In this document: positions 19,099-27,030 of the stretch, in pieces
How positions within the stretch are numbered: position 1 is the stretch's first letter
How the letters are laid out: each line of letters begins with the position of its first letter
Notes under the pieces: model-generated
The model's database searches: none
Seen by the model: only the letters and a program-made list of their open reading frames with translations
Told to the model about the DNA's origin: nothing
NCBI RefSeq assembly: GCF_038150125.1
Contig: NZ_JBBVMF010000004.1
Location: 124,001-188,000, forward strand
Reading direction: 5' to 3'
DNA: 64,000 nt
Source of the DNA: SW132 sp038150125
Lineage (GTDB): Bacteria; Bacteroidota; Rhodothermia; Balneolales; Balneolaceae
Translations under genes and position numbers: made by a program

Positions 19099-19554
19099 TC
19101 AGGGTTTTATAGTTATAATTTGGTCTGCAGGGCCTGCATTTACAAAGCCCTGTTCACGTGCCTGCTGGTAAATTTCTTTTGGCCCGATCATACGATCGTA
19201 TTCAAGCCGCTGTTCGTTGTAAATACGTTGAGTCTTATTGAAATTGTTTTCAAGCTGCTGAACTTCTAAGAGCGTCTGCTGTGTGCTAAACACATGATTG
19301 ATATACATGAGACCAAAGACTCCGACAACCATGCACCCTAAAATCATTTTCCAGGGCGCGAATGCGGGTAGCGCTGATTTTTTCCTGCCACTTTCTGCTG
19401 ACTTTCGGGTTCCGTAATTCTGTGAGGCCGATCCGCTATTTGATGAATCAAAAATTGACCGGCGTTTGCGTCTTGCCGGTTCACCACCGGAAATAACCGT
19501 TCGTCGGTTTGGCTTCTTTTTCTTTTCCTGAAGAGGTGATTTGATATAGTTCAT
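19099..19554 (-). CDS. ftsL: FtsL-like divisome protein
   Basis: 151 residues. A basic, low-complexity cytoplasmic N-terminus (KKKKPNRRT, about 1-65) is followed by a single transmembrane helix (MILGCMVVGVFGLMYI, about 70-86), then a heptad-rich segment (TLLEVQQLENNFNKTQRIYN) and a short tail. This is the FtsL/DivIC bitopic coiled-coil layout. The family is poorly conserved; the position between rsmH and ftsI is the main support. Start overlaps the rsmH TGA (ATGA). Confidence 0.85.
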   Translation of the reverse strand: MNYIKSPLQEKKKKPNRRTVISGGEPARRKRRSIFDSSNSGSASQNYGTRKSAESGRKKSALPAFAPWKMILGCMVVGVFGLMYINHVFSTQQTLLEVQQLENNFNKTQRIYNEQRLEYDRMIGPKEIYQQAREQGFVNAGPADQIITIKP

Positions 19555-20471
19555 TCTGATTCTCCTGTCTTAACCGCAGCACGAAGTTTGGCACTTCGGG
19601 CCGCCGGGTTAGCTTTAATCTCTTCTTCTGACGGGGTTACAATATTCTTTGTGATGGGAGTGAGCGGATTTTGAGGGTTCCCGTAAAAGTCCTTCTCAAT
19701 TTTGCCTGATTCATTACCGCTCTTGAAAAAGTTTTTAACAATCCGGTCTTCCAGTGAGTGATAGGAGATCGCTACAATGCGCCCGTCCATTTTTAAAATG
19801 TCAATCGCCTGTTCGAGTGATTCCTTCAAAACATCAAGCTCTCGATTCACTTCAATCCGAATGCCCTGGAAAACACGCGCAATAGATTTGATGGTGTGTT
19901 TGCCGAATACAACGCTTGATACAGCTTCTCTTAAATCATGAGTTGTTTCGAGGGGTCTGCGACTAATGATTTCCTGGGCGATTTCACGGCTGAACCGCTC
20001 TTCTCCATAGTGAAATATGATGTCCCGAAGTTTTTCGTAGCTATATTCATTTACAACCTGGTGTGCTGTAAGCCCGGTAAGAGCGCTCATTCGCATATCA
20101 AGCGGGCCTTCCTCCATAAAGCTAAAGCCTCGATCGCCCTCTTTAATTTGATGGGTTGATACGCCAAGATCGTAGAAGATGCCAGTGATTTTGCCGTGCA
20201 GATCTGGGTTAATCAATGTTTTCAGGTACCCGAAGTTTCCGGAAATAGGAGTGAAGCGTGAATCGTCGCCAATTTTCAGAGCCGCCGCTTTGTGTGCTTC
20301 TGCATCCTGATCAAGGCCAAACAAACGCCCGTCATCAGATAAAGCCGATAAAATTTCTTTACTGTGCCCGCCGCCCCCCAGGGTTGCATCAACGTAAATT
20401 CCGTTAGGATCGGTAACGAGATATTCAATAGATTCTTTAAGTAAAACCGGAACGTGAGGAATATAGCTCAA
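19551..20471 (-). CDS. rsmH: 16S rRNA (cytosine-1402-N4)-methyltransferase RsmH (MraW)
   Basis: 306-residue SAM-dependent methyltransferase acting on C1402 in the ribosomal P site. The N-terminus HVPVLLKESIEYL and the SAM-binding DATLGGGGHSKEIL at about 29-42 are diagnostic, along with FYDLGVSTHQI and AISYHSLEDRIVKNFF. The start is TTG at 20471, supported by a strong GAGGAGGA ribosome-binding site five bases upstream that overlaps the end of mraZ. Confidence 0.98.
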   Translation of the reverse strand: MSYIPHVPVLLKESIEYLVTDPNGIYVDATLGGGGHSKEILSALSDDGRLFGLDQDAEAHKAAALKIGDDSRFTPISGNFGYLKTLINPDLHGKITGIFYDLGVSTHQIKEGDRGFSFMEEGPLDMRMSALTGLTAHQVVNEYSYEKLRDIIFHYGEERFSREIAQEIISRRPLETTHDLREAVSSVVFGKHTIKSIARVFQGIRIEVNRELDVLKESLEQAIDILKMDGRIVAISYHSLEDRIVKNFFKSGNESGKIEKDFYGNPQNPLTPITKNIVTPSEEEIKANPAARSAKLRAAVKTGESE

Positions 20472-20472
20472 C

Positions 20473-20937
20473 TTAATCCTCCTCTGGGTTATTGCCGCTC
20501 ATTACCTGCTCAAACATCTCTTCGTAAGCATCCATGCTAAGGTTGGAGTCAATTTCTTCAAGTTTCTCAGGCGACCAGATTTCGATCATCTCACCGTTCC
20601 CAATAAAAATGGCAGTGCCGTCAATTCCAGCATAGTCTTTGAGGTGGGAGGGAATGGGGATACGGTTCTGCTTGTCGAGTGAGAGATCTTCAGCAGATCG
20701 CAGGAAATTACGTTTAACTGTACGTCCGCGTTTGCTGAAACTACTGATTTGGGCGAGTTTCTCTTCGACTTTTTCCCACTCGTCGTTGGGATATAAGTAT
20801 ATACAGGGTTCAATGCCTTGAAGAATAGTGAACTGCTCGTTTGCCTGGGGACTCAATGCTTTACGCAGCTTAGCAGGGAAGGCCACACGGCCTTTACTGT
20901 CTACACTATGTTCGAATTCCCCTTTGAAACTTGGCAC
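20473..20937 (-). CDS. mraZ: Transcriptional regulator MraZ
   Basis: 154 residues with two tandem SpoVT/AbrB-type DNA-binding repeats. Each has the family's DxKGRV / DxQNRI core: VDSKGRVAFPAKLRKAL at about 11-27 and LDKQNRIPIPSHLKDYA at about 88-104. MraZ is a ring-forming repressor of the dcw operon, whose first gene it is. The start codon is GTG (20937). A matching operator lies about 76-100 bases upstream, so autoregulation is likely. Confidence 0.97.
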   Translation of the reverse strand: MPSFKGEFEHSVDSKGRVAFPAKLRKALSPQANEQFTILQGIEPCIYLYPNDEWEKVEEKLAQISSFSKRGRTVKRNFLRSAEDLSLDKQNRIPIPSHLKDYAGIDGTAIFIGNGEMIEIWSPEKLEEIDSNLSMDAYEEMFEQVMSGNNPEED

Positions 20938-21012
20938 GAGTAGGTTACCGGTTAGTTATATTGCTAAATTTGTATGCCGACTGTGGCTTTTTCGGAACTT
21001 GCTAAATAATTC

Positions 21013-21037
21013 CCCACAATCTCCCACTTCTCACCAC
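21013..21037 (-). promoter_or_regulatory. Probable MraZ operator (three GTGGK boxes at 10-bp spacing)
   Basis: On the minus strand GTGGT (21037-21033), GTGGG (21027-21023) and GTGGG (21017-21013) are separated by exactly five bases each. This matches the known MraZ box design (TGGGN repeats with 5-nt spacers) upstream of dcw operons. The mraZ GTG is at 20937. No promoter core could be placed with confidence. Confidence 0.8.
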
Positions 21038-21403
21038 AATGTACCTCAACCCGCCGTAAATTGTCAAGAAAAATGTTTTGTAATGTGTATGTATTTGTAG
21101 TATGACGCATAATAATATTTAAAAGCACTGTCTATATGCTTAGAAGGCTGTTTTAGCTTGATGGGGGACTTAGTGGGAGAGAATGGAAGAGTATGAGCTT
21201 GTGAAAAAGAAGAATTGCAAAAATAGTTGTTTTAACGAGAGTTATTACAGTTATTGGCAGGGTAAAATGGTATAAACAAGCGTGATTGCAAGTGAATACT
21301 GATCTGCTAATGTAAGTTCAGGCAGGAAGATAATTTCTAAGTTTAGCCGATCGTTTGAGAGGGGATCTTTATCGGATGACTTCCTGTCATCCGATGAATG
21401 TCA

Positions 21404-21988
21404 GGTTCATTTAGTATTGTCGAATCGTTGAACTGTTGAATTGTTATGGCAAGAAAGACATGGTATGTCTATTCAAACTCAGTAAGTAAATTTATCTCTC
21501 AACTGGTTTTGATATCAAACTCTGATGGGTGAAAGACAGACATGCAATGTCTCTCCCAGGCACCACTATGAAATCTGCTTTAACGAAATCCGAGCTTAGG
21601 TTCATTTCGTATTGTCGAATCGTTGAACTGTCGAATTGTTATGGCAAGAAAGACATGGTATGTCTATTCAAACTCAGCAAGTAAATTTATCTCTCAACTG
21701 GTTTTGATATCAAACTCTGATGGGTGAAAGACAGACATACAATGTCTCTCCCGTGCATCACTATGAAATCTGCTTTAACTAAATCTGAGTTTAGGTTCAT
21801 TTAGTATTGTCGAATTGTTGAACTGTTGAATTGTTATGGCAAGAAAGACATGGTATGTCTATTCAAACTCAGTAAGTAAATTTATCTCTCAACTGGTTTT
21901 GATATCAAACTCTGATGGGTGAAAGACAGACATGCAATGTCTCTCCCGTGCATCACTATGAAATCTTCTTTAACTAAATCCGAGCTTA
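21404..21988. repeat. Three tandem 195-bp repeats
   Basis: Units begin with GGTTCATTT at 21404, 21599 and about 21794-21795 and are nearly identical. Each carries two palindromes, AGACATGGTATGTCT and AGACATGCAATGTCT (one copy ACA for GCA), whose starts are 82 bases apart: 21456/21538, 21651/21733, 21846/21928. Each also has a GTCGAA/GTTGAA-rich stretch in front. A perfect 10-bp hairpin (ATCGGATGAC/GTCATCCGAT, 21371-21395) lies just before the array. The stretch from 20938 to 22029 has no gene apart from these repeats and the mraZ control region. Confidence 0.9.
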
Positions 21989-22029
21989 CACAACTCATCC
22001 GGTGGCGGGATGCCAGCGGATTGAGGTTT

Positions 22030-22239
22030 TTACAAAGTAACAGGTTTAAGTTTGTAAATACGCCCAAATTTTGAAGCATCTGCGAGGTTCTCTTTTTTCA
22101 GTGCAGATTTGACGAAGTCTAATTTTTTGGCATCCTCTATTGTTAGATAGGGGGCCCAGGGATGATCATCGTGAATTATTTTCACTTCCAATTCACCGAC
22201 ATAGCTACCGGCATGTACGTATTTTTTCTTTTTCTTCAT
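22030..22239 (-). CDS. Small conserved-looking protein, antitoxin-like partner of a DUF4258-type gene
   Basis: 69 residues beginning MKKKKKYVHAGSYVGELEVK and containing HPWAPYLTIEDAKKLDFVK and a YKLKPVTL end. From memory this pattern (AGxYVxExEVxLI, WxPYLxxEDAxKLD, xLxPV) recurs in a small family found next to toxin-like genes; I cannot confirm it by search. Its ATG overlaps the TGA of the upstream remnant of a DUF4258-like protein (ATGA), suggesting an original two-gene toxin-antitoxin-like module. No DNA-binding motif is obvious. Confidence 0.6.
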   Translation of the reverse strand: MKKKKKYVHAGSYVGELEVKIIHDDHPWAPYLTIEDAKKLDFVKSALKKENLADASKFGRIYKLKPVTL

Positions 22240-22380
22240 AGATTCTCTTTGCGTTTGGTGAAATCTTCATTCCAAAGATTAGGGTCCGGTCTGTAAGCTG
22301 TAACGAGCACATCAGGCCTTTCGTGTTTAGCTGGAATTCCCCAAAGTACATGGAATGTCGGATGAAAATTAGGCAGGTAA
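22236..22380 (-). pseudogene. C-terminal remnant of a DUF4258-like (RelE-fold) protein
   Basis: In the frame ending at TGA 22238-22236 the translation includes FHPTFHVLWGIPAKHERP and then DVLVTAYRPDPNLWNEDF, closing with TKRKENL. The VITAYRPDPxxWxxDFxxRK ending is the hallmark of DUF4258 proteins. No start codon or N-terminal half is present: upstream of about 22380 the sequence turns into GTCGAACT minisatellite and a repeat element. The gene appears truncated by the repeat. Confidence 0.6.
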
Positions 22381-22382
22381 TT

Positions 22383-22720
22383 TTGTCGAACTGTCGAACT
22401 GTCGAACTGTCAAATCGGCGAAATATCGAACAAGACATGGTATGTCTGTTCAAACTCAGCATGACAATCTGGACTCTTAGCTGGTTTTGACACTAAAATC
22501 TGATTCGTGAGAGACAGATATAGCATGTTTCTCCCGTGGATCATTTGAAATCTGCCTCAAACTACATTGTAAGGTCCATGAATAAGAAATATGAGCAACG
22601 TAGACATAGCATGTTTTCGGAGAGAACTTGAGTTCTGGTCAATACGTAAACATGCCATGTCTTTCCCCGCGTCCCGCCTCACCAACTCATCCGATGGCGG
22701 GAAGCCAGCGGATGAGGGGA
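22383..22720. repeat. Diverged copies of the paired-palindrome element plus hairpin
   Basis: CTGTCGAA minisatellite (22384-22412) is followed by AGACATGGTATGTCT (22433-22447) and a degenerate partner about 83 bases on (near 22516-22530). A shortened copy has palindromes at 22602-22617 and 22648-22662. The stretch 22686-22716 is a CTCATCCG ... CGGATGAG hairpin, also present with changes at 21994-22026. Confidence 0.75.
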
Positions 22721-22722
22721 CG

Positions 22723-23880
22723 CTATTTTTTACTCCCTTCATAAATCTCATACTCCAGCAGGCGGCATTCAAGGGTGGAGTTATAAAACAGGGTTCGGCT
22801 GTTACTTCGCAGGCCGATCTTTTTGCTTAGCGCATTATTAGCGGTAAACACATATCCAAACTTACCGGCGCATTCATTCTTCAGAAAATCTCCCATTCCA
22901 GCGTAAAGGGGCCGAAGATCTTCGCCGGGTTCTAGCCGAATGCCGTACGGCGGATTCATCACAACCACGCCTTTTCCGTCGGGTATCGTCGTTTTAGAAT
23001 AGTCGCAGGTTTCAAACGTGATAAGATGATCTACGCCCGCCGTTGTTGCATTTCGTCGGGCGGCTTCAGTAGATGCCGGGTCAATATCGGATGCGATAAT
23101 CTGACCTCCAGGGTTTTTATTGACACCTTCTTTGGCTGACTTACGAACCGCGTAATAAGCGTCTTCATCAAACCCTTTGACGTGCATAAACCCAAAGTTA
23201 TTACGCAAGGATGCCGGTGCACGGTTGATGGCGATCAGGGCGGCTTCAATAGCCAGTGTTCCGCCGCCGGTCATTGGGTTGATGAAATGCTGGCCCGGTT
23301 CCCATTTTGTTGAGCGGATGATTCCGGCCGCAAGCGTTTCCTGCATTGGAGCCGACACATTTTCGGTCCGGTAGTTGCGCCGGGAGAGTGATTCACCGGA
23401 CGTATCAACAAAAATACGGGCAACATCGTCATTCCAGTAAAGAAACAGGACCGTTTTATTAAGGTCCGATCCCGTATCGGGACGCTGATCGTTTGCCGAT
23501 CGCATTCGGTCAACCACCGCATCTTTGGTGATGAGGTTGGCAAACTGACTGTTTTCAATATCAGAGTGATCCACCCGTGAGGTGACCGAAAAATAGCCGT
23601 CACCCTCAATCCACTCTTCCCAAGGAATATCGCGAAGCCAGTCTTTTAACTCATCCGGATCTTTATGACCGGTTTCAGCAATGAGCGCGTGAATCCGGTG
23701 GGCGGTACGCAGCCAGTAGTTCAGCGAAATAGTATCGGTAAGTGATGCTGAAATTTCAATTCCCGTTTCGGAAACTTCAAGAGGGGTGAAGCCTAAGTCT
23801 CGTATTTCGGTTTCAAGATGTTGGGCCATACCAAACGGGCAGGTGATACGGACAGTTCGTTTAAAAGAGAAATCAGCCAT
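22723..23880 (-). CDS. THUMP-domain class I SAM-dependent RNA methyltransferase (RlmL N-half/YpsC type)
   Basis: 385 residues. The N-terminal ferredoxin-like/THUMP part runs to about 165 and the Rossmann methyltransferase part from about 190 (FINPMTGGGTLAIEAALIA; IIASDIDPASTEAARRNA). The catalytic tetrad NPPY occurs in VVMNPPYGIRLEPGEDL, typical of N2-guanine methyltransferases. This is the family of the N-terminal half of E. coli RlmL (23S rRNA G2445) and B. subtilis YpsC. Target base is inferred. It stands alone on the minus strand. Confidence 0.92.
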   Translation of the reverse strand: MADFSFKRTVRITCPFGMAQHLETEIRDLGFTPLEVSETGIEISASLTDTISLNYWLRTAHRIHALIAETGHKDPDELKDWLRDIPWEEWIEGDGYFSVTSRVDHSDIENSQFANLITKDAVVDRMRSANDQRPDTGSDLNKTVLFLYWNDDVARIFVDTSGESLSRRNYRTENVSAPMQETLAAGIIRSTKWEPGQHFINPMTGGGTLAIEAALIAINRAPASLRNNFGFMHVKGFDEDAYYAVRKSAKEGVNKNPGGQIIASDIDPASTEAARRNATTAGVDHLITFETCDYSKTTIPDGKGVVVMNPPYGIRLEPGEDLRPLYAGMGDFLKNECAGKFGYVFTANNALSKKIGLRSNSRTLFYNSTLECRLLEYEIYEGSKK

Positions 23881-23994
23881 GGGAAAAACTTGTAGACATT
23901 ATAACTGTTGGGCAAAAAAAATCCCGGCTGCGATGAAGGAAAAAATCCAGTGGTCATCACAGACGGGAAAATGTAGTAATACAAGTGGCGGGAA

Positions 23995-24426
23995 TTAATC
24001 CTTAACTTCAACCACTTCAATTTCAAACTGCAGGTCTTTACCTGCAAGCGGATGGTTGGCATCCAGCGTCAGTTCCTCATCCGAGATTTCAGCAACACGT
24101 ACGGGTACGGGCTGACCATCAGGCTGATTTACCTGGAGCTGCATTCCAACTTCCGGCTCCACATCTTCAGGAAGCTGATCTTTGGGTACATTAATGATCA
24201 GGTCTTCACGGGCTTCCCCGTATGCTTCTTCAACCGGGATGTCAATTTTTGTGGATTCTCCCTCTTCCATTCCAATGACGGCTTTCTCGAAACCGGGAAT
24301 GAGCTGTCCTTCTCCAAGTTTAAACTCGAGAGGCTCGCGTTCTGCAGATGTATCAAAAACTGATCCATCTTTCAATGTTCCTGTGTAGTGTACTTTGACG
24401 GTATCTCCGTCTTTAACTTTAGACAA
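23995..24426 (-). CDS. FKBP-type peptidyl-prolyl isomerase, SlyD-like
   Basis: 143 residues. FKBP core VKVHYTGTLKDGSVFDTS at 9-26, GQLIPGFEKAVIGMEEGE, and an inserted flap-type segment (YGEAREDLIINVPKDQLP) as in SlyD-type folding helpers, ending HPLAGKDLQFEIEVVEVKD. It lacks the His-rich metal-binding tail of E. coli SlyD and has no signal peptide, so it is likely a cytoplasmic prolyl isomerase/chaperone. Confidence 0.95.
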   Translation of the reverse strand: MSKVKDGDTVKVHYTGTLKDGSVFDTSAEREPLEFKLGEGQLIPGFEKAVIGMEEGESTKIDIPVEEAYGEAREDLIINVPKDQLPEDVEPEVGMQLQVNQPDGQPVPVRVAEISDEELTLDANHPLAGKDLQFEIEVVEVKD

Positions 24427-24525
24427 AATAATCCTTGGTTTGTTTTACAATTTAATTATTATGTAAAGATATCGTTTTATTGGCTAAATATCGAATATTA
24501 AACTACTTGAGATACTCTTATCACA

Positions 24526-24939
24526 TTGGAAAATATATTTACAGATATTCAAACGGTTGCAATCATCGGGTGCTCTTCCAACACGTATCGCACGAGCCAC
24601 CATATTGCAAGCTACATTCAAAGGGCCGGTTTTCGTATGATCCCCATCAACCCGAATGAAACGGAGGTTCTTGGCGAGGCGTGCTACGATACTATCTTTG
24701 ATGTACCCGATGATATCACCATTGACATGGTTGATATTTTTCGGAACAAGAAATATACGGCTGAAATGGTGAAGCAGATTGTGGAGTGGAGTAAAGAATC
24801 CGGTCAAAAACCGGTCATCTGGACGCAGCTGAATGTGAGTACGCCGGAGGCCAAACAGCTGGCAGATGACGCAGGACTTGAGTACGTGGAAAACCGCTGC
24901 CTGATGGTGGAGCACCGGCGAATTGAGGGTGAATTGTAG
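24526..24939 (+). CDS. CoA-binding domain protein (YccU-like)
   Basis: 137 residues forming a single CoA-binding Rossmann domain: VAIIGCSSNTYRTSHHIA near 11-28, then YIQRAGFRMIPINPN and VPDDITIDMVDIFRN, ending near NRCLMVEHRR. Start is TTG at 24526, 100 bases after the divergent FKBP gene; no in-frame ATG precedes the core. The function of this widespread family is not established. Confidence 0.9.
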   Translation: MENIFTDIQTVAIIGCSSNTYRTSHHIASYIQRAGFRMIPINPNETEVLGEACYDTIFDVPDDITIDMVDIFRNKKYTAEMVKQIVEWSKESGQKPVIWTQLNVSTPEAKQLADDAGLEYVENRCLMVEHRRIEGEL

Positions 24940-24960
24940 ATTTTACTTTTATTTGAGGAC

Positions 24961-25003
24961 CTGCCAGAGAACGATCCGTCGGCTGACGGAGAGTTCCTGG
25001 CAG
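24961..25003. terminator. Strong hairpin between convergent genes
   Basis: CTGCCA, GAAC and TCCGTC pair successively with GACGGA, GTTC and TGGCAG, giving an interrupted 16-bp stem with a 4-base loop. It lies between the ends of two converging genes (24939 and 25082), so it could act in both directions, but it lacks a T-run. It may instead be a repeat element. Confidence 0.4.
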
Positions 25004-25044
25004 AGTCCGAGAGTGCTTTATGACTAAATTCCAAGCCTGTTAAA

Positions 25045-25077
25045 CTCGTCAGACGAAAAAGGCAATCGTCAGACGAG
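25045..25077. repeat. Paired CTCGTCAGACGA/TCGTCAGACGAG repeat
   Basis: Two 12-base quasi-palindromes (25045-25056 and 25066-25077) face each other. The same paired design recurs at 51122-51183. Confidence 0.6.
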
Positions 25078-25081
25078 GTAA

Positions 25082-25795
25082 TCAATCGCCCATCAGTTCT
25101 TCGCTGCGCTGATCGGCAAACTCATCCATTTTGGATTTTAATACAAGCTCAATCTCTTTTTTCTCATCCGGGGGAATCGCAGTTACAAATTGTTTGATGC
25201 GATCTTCATTTTTCTCTTCTGATTGGATGTATTCCACCAGCACCACATCATCTGTGTGCCATCGCCATGAGAGTACCTTTTTCCATGGAATAAACTGATC
25301 CAGAAAAAGTATACCGCTTGATCGAAACTCCGGTACTACTTTCAGCGTCCACCCGAGAATTCCAAAACTGATCAGCGACATGCCCGACGAAAATCGAATA
25401 CCGGTGATGGGCAGGTCGGTCAGAACAGATGTGCGGTATATGCCGTAAACAATCAGCCCGATGGCAAGCAGGTTCGGAGCGTGATCAATCCAGAACGACC
25501 GGTTCTGATAGAGAATCGTACCGCTATCCGAGCGAAGTTTGTACAAGCGAAATGCATACCCGGCAAAGAAACCAGCCAGCAGAATATAAAGCCCGGCCAT
25601 CATGGGGGCAGCAATGGATTGCGGAAAAACGCCCACAATAAAAGCGATCATCAGGGCTGTGAAGAAAACAAGCACAACCAGAGAGATGTTGAGGACCATG
25701 GAGGTCGTCAGTTTTCTGAGCTGAAAGAATGGACGTTCACCGGTATAAAGTCCGCCGATAAAAAGAGCCGATAAGAAAATGATATAAATCCACAT
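25082..25795 (-). CDS. Polytopic membrane protein of unknown function
   Basis: 237 residues. About five hydrophobic segments occupy the first 155 residues (e.g. MWIYIIFLSALFIGGLYTG; SLVVLVFFTALMIAFIVGVF; LLAIGLIVYGIYRTSVL). A charged cytoplasmic tail follows (FLDQFIPWKKVLSWRW, then acidic EEKNED). The tail's G-I-L-F ... I-P-W-K-K ... W-R-W pattern is reminiscent of membrane-linked PH-like domains such as DUF5673, but I cannot confirm it. Diverges from the DUF971 gene. Confidence 0.75.
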   Translation of the reverse strand: MWIYIIFLSALFIGGLYTGERPFFQLRKLTTSMVLNISLVVLVFFTALMIAFIVGVFPQSIAAPMMAGLYILLAGFFAGYAFRLYKLRSDSGTILYQNRSFWIDHAPNLLAIGLIVYGIYRTSVLTDLPITGIRFSSGMSLISFGILGWTLKVVPEFRSSGILFLDQFIPWKKVLSWRWHTDDVVLVEYIQSEEKNEDRIKQFVTAIPPDEKKEIELVLKSKMDEFADQRSEELMGD

Positions 25796-25868
25796 AAACA
25801 GAGTGTATCTTTAAAGTGATAATGTTAAACACCGAACCCGTGAACCGCAACTGAAATTCAAAGATTCA

Positions 25869-26231
25869 ATGGAGCCGATCAAAGAAGTGGAAAAAAAGTA
25901 TAAACCAAAGTCGATTGACGTCAGTAATTCAGATCAACTACTGACGGTAGAATGGGCGGATGGCCATAAAAGCGAGTTTTCATTATTTGGACTCCGCAAA
26001 AATTGTCCCTGTGTGGAGTGCCGGGGCGGCCATGATCAAATGGGACGGTTTGAACCTGAGCTGTTCAGGGTTGAGCCCACCCGGGAGTACAAGGTTGTGA
26101 ATGCGGAAACGGTGGGGAATCACGCACTGAAAATCAGCTGGAACGACGGCCACAATGCCGGGATGTACCGCTGGAAATTGCTGAGACAGATGGATGAAGC
26201 TGTTCAGCGGCTTGAGAAGAACGAGACATAG
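25869..26231 (+). CDS. DUF971 (gamma-butyrobetaine hydroxylase-like N-terminal domain) protein
   Basis: 120 residues. LTVEWADGHKSEFSLFGLR, NCPCVECRGGH and the closing NHALKISWNDGHNAGMYRWK are the DUF971 pattern, the zinc-binding N-terminal domain also seen fused in gamma-butyrobetaine hydroxylase. Stand-alone bacterial members are often linked to Fe-S cluster assembly; its role here is not shown. Cysteines at CPCVEC are candidates for metal binding. Confidence 0.92.
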   Translation: MEPIKEVEKKYKPKSIDVSNSDQLLTVEWADGHKSEFSLFGLRKNCPCVECRGGHDQMGRFEPELFRVEPTREYKVVNAETVGNHALKISWNDGHNAGMYRWKLLRQMDEAVQRLEKNET

Positions 26232-26241
26232 ATCTGAGGTA

Positions 26242-26457
26242 TCATACCTCAATTGCTCTGTCACGAATGATCCCCACAAATCCTGAAATTGATGCAGCAG
26301 CACCGAGTATAATCATCAGCCGGGTTTCGGTATCCGGTTTGATAGGTATGAGCTTGTTGAGGTAGGTTGACAGCAGGTAAATTTCTTCAATACCGATGTA
26401 GAGCAGCGTGATCCCCAGCAGAAGAAAAAGTAAGGAAATAATTTTTTTGTGGATCAT
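26242..26457 (-). CDS. Small two-helix membrane protein
   Basis: 71 residues with two hydrophobic helices (IISLLFLLLGITLLYIGI; LMIILGAAASISGFVGII) separated by a basic linker. Convergent with the DUF971 gene, ten bases away. No family recognised; codon use and hydrophobic pattern make it a plausible real gene. Confidence 0.6.
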   Translation of the reverse strand: MIHKKIISLLFLLLGITLLYIGIEEIYLLSTYLNKLIPIKPDTETRLMIILGAAASISGFVGIIRDRAIEV

Positions 26458-26935
26458 AGGGAATTAGTGATCAACGTTGCATATATGTTAGTTTAAACAC
26501 CATCTGCTCGTATGAGCGTTCGTGACACTTTTGGAATATAATTTACGCTCTATAAAAAACAGTGGCTAATAACGAGATGCATTTGGGACTGCCAATCGCC
26601 GAAAAAATAATATTGGATGTGAATGGGTTGTGATTCATACTCTCGGAGAAGAACGAGCTGAAGCACACCTCAACGTGGAAAAAAGTCAGGTTTCATAAAG
26701 CGATCTCATTTATCTACATTAGCTATAGTATCGTGTTAATGGCAAGTTGTAGCTTGCGAATCTTTGGTTGAGTTACCCGTGAATAATAAGATTATCCAGT
26801 AAGACTCGACTCTTCGAAAAACTCACCTCGAATTCGTTCTGGGCTATATGATATTTTTATTAGCGATACCATACCAGGCTTACTGGTTCTCATTAGCTTT
26901 TTTAAAAGCACAGACCTTTTAAACTAACCTGCTTT
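26458..26935. other. Gene-free spacer
   Basis: No intact gene. On the plus strand 26576-26698 translates in pieces (GLPIAEKIILDVNG, then VIHTLGEERAEAHL) that resemble the ATP-binding end of a histidine kinase interrupted by a stop and a frame change. This could be a remnant, but the match is weak. Confidence 0.3.
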
Positions 26936-27030
26936 ATGAATTCAATCACCCGAAAAGAGATGATCAGCCTACTGTCGGCAGATACGGTGGGAGCCGGTGT
27001 CTCATCATTTTGTGTTCACTGCCGTCTATG
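26936..27030 (+). other. Out-of-frame Tat-like leader of the downstream isomerase
   Basis: ATG 26936 opens a frame reading MNSITRKEMISLLSADTV then GAGVSSFCVHCRL and a stop. The TRKEMISLL-GAG pattern is that of a Tat/lipoprotein-type leader (usually RRxFL...). It meets the frame of the following TIM-barrel protein near 27008-27011 in a run of four T. One extra T would fuse them. The twin arginine is already changed to TRK. Confidence 0.55.

Noticed and set aside
21404..21988. CRISPR array or centromere-like partition site
   Set aside because: Only three long 195-bp units and no spacers. No parAB genes are in the window, and the same palindromes occur dispersed elsewhere.
22205..22462. 85-codon minus-strand frame upstream of the small antitoxin-like gene
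   Set aside because: Wrong frame. The DUF4258-like residues are in the frame that ends at 22236, and this one is a shadow through repeat sequence.
26576..26698. Possible histidine-kinase C-terminal remnant
   Set aside because: GLPIAEKIILDVNG and VIHTLGEERAEAHL resemble the end of a HATPase domain, but the match is short and needs a stop and a frame change, so it was not called a pseudogene.
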